DNA from: an uncultured Streptococcus sp.
GTDB taxonomy: Bacteria > Bacillota > Bacilli > Lactobacillales > Streptococcaceae
Direction: 5' to 3'
Length of the DNA: 12,296 nt
NCBI GenBank assembly: GCA_900755085.1
Contig: CAAEFF010000092.1
Location: forward strand, 1-12,296
Shown here: piece by piece, positions 1 through 5,792 of the stretch
How the letters are laid out: each line of letters opens with the position of its first letter
How positions within the stretch are numbered: position 1 is the first letter of the stretch
Position numbers and translations under genes: made by a program
Notes under the pieces: model-generated
The model's database searches: none
Seen by the model: the letters and a program-made list of their open reading frames with translations, nothing else
What the model was told of the DNA's origin: nothing

Positions 1-204
1 AACAGTATCGGTTACCTGCTCAGAGAAGATATGTTTTTCTGCACGCGCAAACAAATCCTCTGCCAAATTAAAGACATCGTAAACCTGTACAATACGAAGG
101 TCCTTCAAGGTTTTCAACTGAAGATTATGCTGTAATTCCTTTACTAAAGAGTCCGATTTCACACGAAAATCAGCTTTTTTCTCAACGAAAATACGTTTAT
201 CCAT
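1..204 (-). CDS. purL: Phosphoribosylformylglycinamidine synthase, N-terminal part (runs off window)
   Basis: Translation of the minus strand from the ATG at 202-204 begins MDKRIFVEKKADFRVKSDSL and stays open to the window edge (68 codons seen). I recognise this as the start of the streptococcal single-chain PurL, the ATP-dependent glutamine amidotransferase that makes formylglycinamidine ribonucleotide in purine synthesis. Only the N-terminal PurS-like part is visible; the ATPase and glutaminase domains lie outside the window. An AAAGGAA ribosome binding site sits about 6 bases before the ATG. It follows purC in the same direction, as in other streptococcal pur operons. The 200 bases between them are unusual and hold a second purC tail. 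Confidence 0.85.
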   Translation of the reverse strand, partial: MDKRIFVEKKADFRVKSDSLVKELQHNLQLKTLKDLRIVQVYDVFNLAEDLFARAEKHIFSEQVTDTV

Positions 205-260
205 TTTATTTCCTTTAATTATTTCTACTTAAAAACTGTATCGGAGAGGAATTCAAAAAA

Positions 261-331
261 TTACTTCAAGCCTTGTAGTTTTTCCAATACAACTTCATAA
301 ATATCTGTCAAGCTACCGAGATCTCGACGGA
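261..331 (-). pseudogene. Remnant of a second purC 3' end (about 23 codons)
   Basis: The minus-strand reading ending at the stop 261-263 gives RRDLGSLTDIYEVVLEKLQGLK. This differs from the C-terminus of the intact purC next door (stop 406-408) by one I/V substitution. The two stretches (261-331 and 406-476) align without gaps at roughly 58 of 71 identical bases, and almost all differences are silent. Upstream of this point the match to purC stops abruptly and an in-frame stop codon follows within about ten codons, so nothing longer is encoded. The divergence is too large for a recent tandem duplication within one genome. It is more likely the scar of recombination with a purC allele from another strain or species, or of integration and later loss of an element at the gene's 3' end. 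Confidence 0.8.
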
Positions 332-332
332 G

Positions 333-357
333 TGAAAAGGTCTAGTAGACCTTTTCA
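333..357. repeat. Perfect 11-bp inverted repeat between purC and its remnant
   Basis: TGAAAAGGTCT, a 3-base spacer and AGACCTTTTCA form a perfect 11-bp hairpin on either strand. It is not followed by a T-tract in the direction of purC transcription, so a standard terminator is not obvious. It lies in the roughly 75-base segment (331-405) separating the purC tail remnant from the intact purC. It may be an mRNA-processing hairpin, a small dispersed repeat, or part of inserted DNA. Confidence 0.75.
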
Positions 358-405
358 GCCTGAGTCCTTTTACTTGAAAGACGAAGGTTTTCCGTTGCAA
401 ACAAT

Positions 406-1113
406 TTATTTCAAGCCTTGCAATTTCTCCAATACAACTTCATACACATCTGTCAGACTTCCCAAGTCTCTACGGAAAACATCCTTGTCCATATGGTGTC
501 CTTCCGCATCCCAAAGGCGACAGTTATCTGGTGAAAATTCATCTGCCAAGATGATCTTGCCATCCTTATCAAAACCAAACTCCAATTTGAAGTCAATCAA
601 ACGAAGACCAATTTGTGCAAACCAATCCTTCAACAACTCATTGATACGACGTGTTTCTGCCTTGATATAAGCAATTTGTTCATCATTGGCAACACCCAAG
701 AATTTCACGTGTTCGTCGTTGATAAACGGATCATCCAACTCATCATTTTTATAGTAGAATTCAACGATTGGAGTTTTTAAGTCCAACCCTTCTTCAACAC
801 CAAAACGCTTTGAAAATGAACCTGCCATCACGTTCCGAAGCACAACCTCCAAAGGAATGATCTTCACCTTTTTATTGAGTTGTTCCGTATCAGAAATGCG
901 TTCGATAAAGTGTGTTGCCACACCGGCAGTATTCAATTTTTCAAAAATAAGAGACGAAATCTGATTATTCAGCACACCTTTCCCCTTAATGGTCTCCTTA
1001 CGAGCCCCATTTAGCATGGTTGCTTGGTCCTTATAGACCGACTTAATCACATGTTCGTCCTCAGTAGTATAGATATCCTTAGCTTTTCCAGTATAAATCA
1101 GTTGATTGCTCAT
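406..1113 (-). CDS. purC: Phosphoribosylaminoimidazole-succinocarboxamide (SAICAR) synthase
   Basis: The 235-residue protein is full length for bacterial PurC. It begins MSNQLIYTGKAKDIY, with the ATP-binding GKAKDIY segment at about residues 9-15, and carries the family signature LADEFSPDNCRLWD near residue 190. It joins aspartate to CAIR using ATP in purine nucleotide synthesis in the cytoplasm. The ATG at 1111-1113 is preceded by an AAAGG-type ribosome binding site and by a strong promoter (1147-1175), so it starts a transcript heading into purL. A CGAACA hexamer between promoter and start resembles part of a streptococcal/lactococcal PurR box, but it is single and badly placed, so I do not annotate a site. 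The C-terminal codons are the ones duplicated, in diverged form, at 261-331. Confidence 0.97.
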   Translation of the reverse strand: MSNQLIYTGKAKDIYTTEDEHVIKSVYKDQATMLNGARKETIKGKGVLNNQISSLIFEKLNTAGVATHFIERISDTEQLNKKVKIIPLEVVLRNVMAGSFSKRFGVEEGLDLKTPIVEFYYKNDELDDPFINDEHVKFLGVANDEQIAYIKAETRRINELLKDWFAQIGLRLIDFKLEFGFDKDGKIILADEFSPDNCRLWDAEGHHMDKDVFRRDLGSLTDVYEVVLEKLQGLK

Positions 1114-1146
1114 GACTTTGTTCGCCTTTCGTATTTTATCACCTAC

Positions 1147-1175
1147 ATTCTATCATACACAAAGCGCATTTTCAA
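1147..1175 (-). promoter_or_regulatory. purC promoter
   Basis: On the minus strand, TTGAAA (1170-1175) and TAGAAT (1147-1152) are separated by exactly 17 bases. A TG dinucleotide one base before the -10 box gives an extended -10. It sits about 35 bases before the purC ATG and just downstream of the acpP terminator. Confidence 0.85.
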
Positions 1176-1219
1176 TAAATTTCCGTACAATATAAGCAGA
1201 ATCCGAATGAAAAGGACAG

Positions 1220-1254
1220 AAAAAAAGACCATCCAGAATAATCTCTGAACGATC
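1220..1254 (-). terminator. Rho-independent terminator of the araT-recO-plsX-acpP operon
   Basis: About 10 bases after the acpP stop, the minus strand folds into an 11-bp stem (5' arm GATCGTTCAGA, loop GATTAT, 3' arm TCTGGATGGTC, three G-T wobbles). Seven T residues follow immediately. Confidence 0.85.
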
Positions 1255-1263
1255 CATTTTTCA

Positions 1264-1512
1264 TTAGTGAACAGCAGTTCGTTTTTCAATATAATCTACA
1301 ACATCCCCAACCGTGTTGAATTCATCAATCACCTTATCTGGGATTTCCAATTGGTATTCATCTTCCAACTCGATGATAAATTCCATCAATTCAACGGAGT
1401 CTGCCTGTAAATCCTTGCGCAAATCCAACTCCAAAGATACTTGGAAATCTGATCCCTTGCGTTCTTTGAGAAATTCCTCAATAGTAGCTAAAATTTCGTT
1501 TCGTTTACTCAT
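1264..1512 (-). CDS. acpP: Acyl carrier protein
   Basis: This 82-residue acidic protein has the ACP four-helix pattern. The phosphopantetheine attachment motif is read as ADSVELMEF, with Ser39 as the carrier serine; most ACPs have DSL here. It carries acyl chains as thioesters in the cytoplasm for fatty acid and phospholipid synthesis. The start lies 3 bases after the plsX stop, and its ribosome binding site (AAAGGAGGAG) is formed by the last codons of plsX, which suggests translational coupling. Streptococci commonly have a second ACP in the fab cluster. This copy, paired with plsX, probably serves acyl transfer to PlsX or specialised acylation; that division of labour is inference. Confidence 0.93.
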   Translation of the reverse strand: MSKRNEILATIEEFLKERKGSDFQVSLELDLRKDLQADSVELMEFIIELEDEYQLEIPDKVIDEFNTVGDVVDYIEKRTAVH

Positions 1513-1515
1513 ATA

Positions 1516-2511
1516 TTACTCCTCCTTTGATAATTCCTTCACCGATTTTCCAACAACATCTGTCTCTAACATCGTTCGAATCTGACGAATGGTGCTATAG
1601 ACCGCTTTTGCATCACTTGAACCATGCGTTTTGACAACAGGTGCTTGAAGGCCAAACAAGACTGCTCCTCCAACATCTGAGAAATCCAAGGTTTGCTTCA
1701 ATGATTTCAAACGGTCCTTGAGCAACAAAGCTCCTAGTTTCGCCTTCCAATTTCCAGTGGCGATCGCTTGCTTCAATTGCTTCAAGATCCCAAAAGCTGT
1801 CCCTTCCATGGTTTTCAAGACAGCGTTTCCCGTGAAACCATCCGCCACAACAACATCAGCAACGCCATCCATCAAGTCACGCGCTTCCACGTTTCCAATA
1901 AAATGAATGGACTCGTCCTCAGACAGCAATTGATAGGTTTCCTTGCGCAAAGGATCTCCCTTGCTTGCTTCTGTCCCATTGTTCAATAGACCCACGCGCG
2001 GTTTTTGAATTCCACGCACATTTTCCGCATAGTAAGACCCCATTACAGCATACTGATGCAAGTGCTCCGGTGTATTTTCCGCATTGGCACCTAAGTCCAG
2101 CATATCATAACCACGTCCATCAACTGTTGGAAGTGTCGACATCAAGCCAGGGCGTTCCACCCCTTTGATGCGGCCAACGATAAAGAAACCAGCCGCTAAC
2201 AAGGCACCTGTATTTCCCGCAGATAGCATGGCATCCACATCCCCAGTCTTCACATCCTTAGCAGCCAAGACCATCGAAGCCTGCTTCTTCCGACGAATAG
2301 CACGCGTTGGCTCATCATCTGAATCAATTTTTTCTTCTGTGTGCACAATGGACACACGTTCCGTCGCTGTCAAATAGTTCTTAATTTTTACTTCATCGCC
2401 ATACAAGACAATTTCGATATCATTAAAATCACGAATGGCTTGATTCACGCCTTCTACTAAGGCTTGAGGTGCATTGTCGCCCCCCATTGCATCTACTGCA
2501 ATTTTTTTCAT
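1516..2511 (-). CDS. plsX: Phosphate acyltransferase PlsX
   Basis: The 331-residue product starts MKKIAVDAMGGDNAPQ, the conserved PlsX N-terminus, and is the normal length for the family. PlsX is a peripheral membrane enzyme. It converts acyl-ACP and phosphate to acyl-phosphate, the donor used by PlsY to make lysophosphatidic acid. Glycine-rich, phosphate-binding-type segments such as SAGNTGALLAAG (near residue 100) and VADGFTGNAVLK are visible. Its ATG overlaps the recO stop as ATGA, with GGAGGTGAAAC directly upstream, so translation is coupled to recO. The acpP gene directly downstream supplies the carrier of its substrate. Confidence 0.97.
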   Translation of the reverse strand: MKKIAVDAMGGDNAPQALVEGVNQAIRDFNDIEIVLYGDEVKIKNYLTATERVSIVHTEEKIDSDDEPTRAIRRKKQASMVLAAKDVKTGDVDAMLSAGNTGALLAAGFFIVGRIKGVERPGLMSTLPTVDGRGYDMLDLGANAENTPEHLHQYAVMGSYYAENVRGIQKPRVGLLNNGTEASKGDPLRKETYQLLSEDESIHFIGNVEARDLMDGVADVVVADGFTGNAVLKTMEGTAFGILKQLKQAIATGNWKAKLGALLLKDRLKSLKQTLDFSDVGGAVLFGLQAPVVKTHGSSDAKAVYSTIRQIRTMLETDVVGKSVKELSKEE

Positions 2512-3287
2512 GTTTCACCTCCAGATGAATCTTTCATAATCGCTCCCCAATCACTCAAGGAGTCGATAAACTTTTTAGCTTTTAAATGGATCCCTACATA
2601 CTCCTCATACAACTGATCCATCGCCTGACGTAGCGCTGCTTTCATATCTGCTTGTAGGGAAATCGTCTCTAACTCACTGAATTGGACCGCTTGAAATTGA
2701 TCCAATAAATAGAGAACATTTGGATGCCAGTGGGCACGCCTCTCATCCTGATCATAATGGTCTGGGCAAAGCACTCCGCTATACCGGAAGGAATAATCAA
2801 AAGGAAGACCAACCCGATGGCAGAAACAACATTCATGCAGGTTCAAGACAACCCCAAACCGCGAAAGAATCTGAATCTCAAAAATATTGGTCAAAACCTC
2901 ATAATCCAAGCCCTCTTCCATCAAAGACAAAGTCTTCTCCAAAAAAGCAAACAAGGCCGGATCCACCTGATTATCCTGAATACTGGCATCCGCAAGCGCC
3001 AAAACATAGGTCGCATAAGAAAGGGCAAAAAGATCTGCATTGATTTTCTTATAAACCTGCACATCTTGAACATCATCGATATAACTCAGCCCATCATCAT
3101 TGATTTTTAGCAACATATCTGCCGTAACCAAGGGCTGTAACACAGGATTTAATCGCGATTTACCAGCATGTTTCACAAAAAACATCCGCTTGCCCGACTT
3201 CTCCGTGAAGATCTTGACCAATTTATCATCCTCACGAAAATCCCGATTATAGAGCACAATGCCCCGGGTCTCAATTGACTCCAGCAT
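2508..3287 (-). CDS. recO: DNA repair protein RecO
   Basis: The 259-residue protein has the RecO layout: an N-terminal OB fold (residues 1-80, TRGIVLYNRDFREDDKLVKIFT) followed by a helical domain. The helical domain has a probable zinc site, C153-x2-C156 with C174-x2-H177. RecO works with RecF and RecR to load RecA on SSB-coated gaps and anneals single strands. In naturally transformable streptococci, recombination mediators of this kind also matter for homologous exchange. The start overlaps the end of araT by 17 bases, and the stop overlaps the plsX start by 4 bases, so the gene is embedded in the araT-acpP operon. Confidence 0.95.
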   Translation of the reverse strand: MLESIETRGIVLYNRDFREDDKLVKIFTEKSGKRMFFVKHAGKSRLNPVLQPLVTADMLLKINDDGLSYIDDVQDVQVYKKINADLFALSYATYVLALADASIQDNQVDPALFAFLEKTLSLMEEGLDYEVLTNIFEIQILSRFGVVLNLHECCFCHRVGLPFDYSFRYSGVLCPDHYDQDERRAHWHPNVLYLLDQFQAVQFSELETISLQADMKAALRQAMDQLYEEYVGIHLKAKKFIDSLSDWGAIMKDSSGGET

Positions 3288-4452
3288 GTTCTTCCATGTA
3301 CTCCTTCAAGCGTTTCATAGCTTCCTTGATTACTTCCATACTGGCCGCATAAGACAAGCGCACATAGCCTTCGCCATATTGACCAAAAGCAGCCCCCGGA
3401 ATAAAGGCAACCGCTTTTTCACGCGCAAAATCTTGCAAGAAAGCAAAGGAATCTTGGTTGTAACCAGCTGGAATTTTAGCAAAAATATAGAAGGCTCCAT
3501 CTGGCTTAATTATCTCAAACCCAAGAGCAGACATCTTTTCGATAATATAATCCCGACGTTTCACATATTCCTTCTTCATCGGTTCCGCATCATCCCGACC
3601 AGCAGTCAAGGCCTCAATCGCAGCATACTGGTTCATGGTTCCAGCAGCAGTAACCAAATACTGATGGCTCTTGATCAATTGCGCTGTTAGTACAGCAGGC
3701 GCAAAGATAAAGCCAAGCCGCCAACCCGTCATCGCGTGAGATTTGGACAAGCCATTGATGACAATGGTCTGCTCAGGAATAAATTCTGCCATAGAAACAT
3801 GCGCTTTTCCTGTATAAGTTAACTCGGAATAAACTTCATCACAGACAACAAACACTTCATATTTTTTCAAGACCTCAGCCAATTCTGCCATCTGTTCGCG
3901 CGAATAAGTAACCCCTGTCGGATTGGCTGGATAATTGAGAACAACGGCCTTCAGCTTGTCTCCTTGCTCCACAATAGCTTTTTCCAACTTTTCAGGTGTC
4001 AAAATAAATTGATCCGCCGTCGTATCAATTTCAACAACATCCGCACCAACCAGATTCACAATGGGCTCATAACCAGGATAAGCTGGTGCAGGAAGAAGCA
4101 CCACATCCCCAGGTTCCAAGATCGCCGTTAAGGTTGCGGATAAGGCTTCCGTCGCACCAATTGTGACCAAAATCTCATCCTCCGGACGATAGTGAAGACC
4201 ATATTTATCAGCCACAAATTGACTCGCAGCCTCACGCAAAGCCTGCAAACCACTCATCCCTGTATAATGGCTAAAATTCGCATCAATCGCAGCTTTCCCC
4301 GCCTCTTTGACATGTTCTGGAGTCGTAAAATCCGGTTCCCCCAACGTCAAACGCAAGACCCCAGGAATCGAAGAAATCGATTGGTCAAACTGACGAATCA
4401 AAGAAACTTCAATTCGATTGAGATTTTTATTAAACCGTTTCGTTAAATCCAT
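3271..4452 (-). CDS. araT: Aromatic amino acid aminotransferase (class I/II, PLP-dependent)
   Basis: This 393-residue fold-type I aminotransferase shows the expected PLP residues: GEPDF near residue 38, NPTG at 177-180, D205 and Y208 in CDEVYSE, the Schiff-base lysine K237 in SKSHAMTGWRLG, and the C-terminal substrate-carboxylate arginine in YVRLSYA. It matches the Lactococcus/Streptococcus AraT group, which moves amino groups between aromatic (and some other) amino acids and 2-oxo acids. The exact substrate range cannot be read from sequence. The ATG follows GGAGGTGGATT, and a good promoter lies upstream. It is the first gene of the araT-recO-plsX-acpP operon and overlaps recO. Confidence 0.9.
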   Translation of the reverse strand: MDLTKRFNKNLNRIEVSLIRQFDQSISSIPGVLRLTLGEPDFTTPEHVKEAGKAAIDANFSHYTGMSGLQALREAASQFVADKYGLHYRPEDEILVTIGATEALSATLTAILEPGDVVLLPAPAYPGYEPIVNLVGADVVEIDTTADQFILTPEKLEKAIVEQGDKLKAVVLNYPANPTGVTYSREQMAELAEVLKKYEVFVVCDEVYSELTYTGKAHVSMAEFIPEQTIVINGLSKSHAMTGWRLGFIFAPAVLTAQLIKSHQYLVTAAGTMNQYAAIEALTAGRDDAEPMKKEYVKRRDYIIEKMSALGFEIIKPDGAFYIFAKIPAGYNQDSFAFLQDFAREKAVAFIPGAAFGQYGEGYVRLSYAASMEVIKEAMKRLKEYMEEHAGVN

Positions 4453-4479
4453 AATCCACCTCCAAAAACAATTATATTC

Positions 4480-4508
4480 ATTATACTATAAATAGAACCC
4501 CATCGCAA
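4480..4508 (-). promoter_or_regulatory. Promoter of the araT operon
   Basis: The minus strand carries TTGCGA (4503-4508), a 17-base spacer and a consensus TATAAT (4480-4485). The araT ATG is about 28 bases further on. Confidence 0.85.
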
Positions 4509-4607
4509 AAGAACAGGTAAACAAAAAGCCCCCACTTCAGATTTTCCCACGCAATAGGGTCAAGTTTTACGAATTATATAAGTGAGAACTACTAAAGGAG
4601 AATACGT

Positions 4608-5507
4608 ATGCCCAACCAACTCAGACACCCAGATCTATCCCCGACCATGGACTTAATTGCCAAAAAGATCTTCCACAAACAACACCTAACAGCCGATTTC
4701 ATCCGCAGCGTCCTCAATATTCCCGTTGTTTCCGTTGAAATACTCGATGGCACCCAGATTCAATTAGCCGAATATGACCATCCAAATTTCTATACAGCCG
4801 TAGATGTTTGCGCTAAACTTGAAGACGGTACCCAAGTGATCATTGAAGTTCAAGTTACTAAACAGCGCTCATTTTTCAATCGTATGCTTGCCTATTTAGC
4901 CAATCAAATTACTGATAACTTAAAACGTTTAAAAACCGATCAAAATAAGACCCACACCCTCTACTCCAGGATGGATCCTGTGTACTGTATCGCGATTCTT
5001 GAAAACGAACACTTTGATGATGATCGAGCCTTTCATACCCTCTCTCTTTATGATGAGGAGACCTTAACTCCCGTCTATTCAGATTTTCACGGAAGTTCTC
5101 AGCGCCCACCAATGAAATTTGCATTCCTAGAACTGAACAAGTATAATAAAGATAAGATTACAGAATACCACTTACAAAAATGGTTTGAATTTTTCTCAAA
5201 CAAACCCTTTGATATCGAGATGGATCCCGTGATCAAAGAAGCAGAAGAATTACTAGACCAAACCCAATGGACAGAGGAGGAAAAAAGAATGTTTGATCAA
5301 GAACGCAGAAATCGTGACCTCTACGAAGGTGCCATCGCTCAAGCCACCTACGACGGGCAACAATTGGGAATGAAACAAGGAATTGAAAAAGGAATTCAAA
5401 AATCTAAAACGGAGATGGCAAAAGCCATGTTAAAAGATAAATTGGATATTTCCTTCATTGCCAAATACACTGGGTTAACGACAGATGAAGTCCTCGCACT
5501 CCAATAA
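4608..5507 (+). CDS. Rpn-family recombination-promoting nuclease / PD-(D/E)XK family putative transposase
   Basis: This 299-residue protein opens with LSPTMDLIAKKIFHK, the usual start of the Rpn/PDDEXK_2 family. The nuclease core appears as D66 (TAVDVCAK) and the E80-x-Q82 signature (IIEVQV), the family's variant of the PD-(D/E)XK site. A helical middle region is followed by a G-x3-G repeat linker (about residues 252-268) and a C-terminal helical tail ending in FIAKYTGLTTDEVLALQ. Rpn proteins are Mg2+-dependent DNA endonucleases. In E. coli they promote RecA-independent exchange and act as toxic antiphage proteins. The ATG follows AAAGGAG with 7-base spacing. It is the only coding block on the plus strand here, divergent from araT and convergent with srtB, which suggests an acquired cassette. 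A second start lies inside it (5289). Confidence 0.88.
   Translation: MPNQLRHPDLSPTMDLIAKKIFHKQHLTADFIRSVLNIPVVSVEILDGTQIQLAEYDHPNFYTAVDVCAKLEDGTQVIIEVQVTKQRSFFNRMLAYLANQITDNLKRLKTDQNKTHTLYSRMDPVYCIAILENEHFDDDRAFHTLSLYDEETLTPVYSDFHGSSQRPPMKFAFLELNKYNKDKITEYHLQKWFEFFSNKPFDIEMDPVIKEAEELLDQTQWTEEEKRMFDQERRNRDLYEGAIAQATYDGQQLGMKQGIEKGIQKSKTEMAKAMLKDKLDISFIAKYTGLTTDEVLALQ
5275..5479 (+). repeat. Direct repeat, copy A (inside the Rpn gene)
   Basis: Matches 5521-5713, starting at the AGGAGG and ending just after the codons for YTGL. It is 12 bases longer than copy B because of one extra G-x3-G linker unit. Confidence 0.9.
5289..5507 (+). CDS. Predicted intragenic small Rpn protein (RpnS-like C-terminal domain, 72 aa)
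   Basis: Codon 228 of the Rpn gene is an ATG in frame, preceded by a perfect AGGAGG (5275-5280) at an 8-base spacing. This is a stronger ribosome binding site than that of the full-length gene. Initiation there would make MFDQERRNRDLYEGAIAQ..., i.e. only the G-x3-G linker and C-terminal helices without the nuclease domain. In E. coli Rpn genes, small proteins made from internal starts bind and block the full-length toxic nuclease. By analogy this would be an intragenic antitoxin. Internal translation is inferred from the SD, the frame, and the fact that precisely this unit is copied downstream at 5521-5756. Confidence 0.7.
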   Translation: MFDQERRNRDLYEGAIAQATYDGQQLGMKQGIEKGIQKSKTEMAKAMLKDKLDISFIAKYTGLTTDEVLALQ

Positions 5508-5520
5508 AGTTATCCAATCT

Positions 5521-5526
5521 AGGAGG
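5521..5526 (+). promoter_or_regulatory. Ribosome binding site of the duplicated small Rpn ORF
   Basis: AGGAGG followed by the 8-base spacer AAAAAAGA and then ATG (5535). The SD, spacer and first nine bases of coding sequence are identical to the intragenic site at 5275-5297, so the duplication brought its translation signal with it. Confidence 0.8.
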
Positions 5527-5713
5527 AAAAAAGAATGTTTGATCAAGAACGTAGAAACCGCGACCTCTACGAAGGTGCCATCGCTCAAGCCACCTACGAC
5601 GGACAACAATTGGGAATTGAAAAAGGAATTCAAAAATCTAAAACGGAGATGGCAAAAGCCATGTTAAAAGATAAATTGGATATTTCCTTCATTGCCAAAT
5701 ACACTGGCTTAAC
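5521..5713 (+). repeat. Direct repeat, copy B (free-standing ORF)
   Basis: Second copy of the unit at 5275-5479. Differences are about four or five silent base changes plus one 12-base in-frame gap. Homology ends on both sides near functional boundaries (SD on the left, last helix on the right). Confidence 0.9.
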
Positions 5714-5756
5714 CCAACAAGAACTCCAACAACTTACCCAAACTACTCACAGATAA
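5535..5756 (+). CDS. Free-standing small Rpn C-terminal-domain protein (73 aa), probable antitoxin copy
   Basis: This ORF begins 27 bases after the Rpn stop. It repeats the intragenic small protein from MFDQERRNRDLYEG through FIAKYTGL, then diverges to its own tail (TQQELQQL...THR). Over the shared stretch there is one in-frame 12-base deletion (removing MKQG) and only a few single-base changes, all silent, so the protein sequence seems to be kept by selection. It lacks the nuclease domain entirely, so it cannot cut DNA. It likely binds the full-length Rpn through the shared C-terminal region. It could instead be a decaying tail of a second Rpn copy, but the exact inclusion of the SD argues against random decay. 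It is cotranscribed with Rpn and ends at a strong terminator. Confidence 0.75.
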   Translation: MFDQERRNRDLYEGAIAQATYDGQQLGIEKGIQKSKTEMAKAMLKDKLDISFIAKYTGLTQQELQQLTQTTHR

Positions 5757-5759
5757 CAA

Positions 5760-5792
5760 AAAGGCCTAGCACTGCTAAGCCTTTATTTTTTT
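5760..5792. terminator. Bidirectional terminator between the Rpn locus and srtB
   Basis: AAAGGCCTAGC, loop ACT, GCTAAGCCTTT form an 11-bp stem with one mismatch. On the plus strand it is followed by ATTTTTTT, ending the Rpn transcript. On the minus strand it is followed by five T residues, ending the sortase transcript. It separates the convergent genes and overlaps the srtB stop codon. Confidence 0.85.

Noticed and set aside
332..670. 112-codon plus-strand ORF antisense to purC, starting inside the hairpin.
   Set aside because: Antisense shadow of purC with no ribosome binding site and no recognisable protein character; it starts with GTG in the inverted repeat.
1114..1130. CGAACA on the minus strand as a PurR box for purC.
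   Set aside because: A single imperfect hexamer downstream of the promoter, next to the ribosome binding site; known PurR boxes are longer and usually upstream of the -35 region.
2720..3110. Two long plus-strand ORFs opposite recO.
   Set aside because: Low-complexity translations mirroring recO codons, mutually overlapping in different frames, no credible SD.
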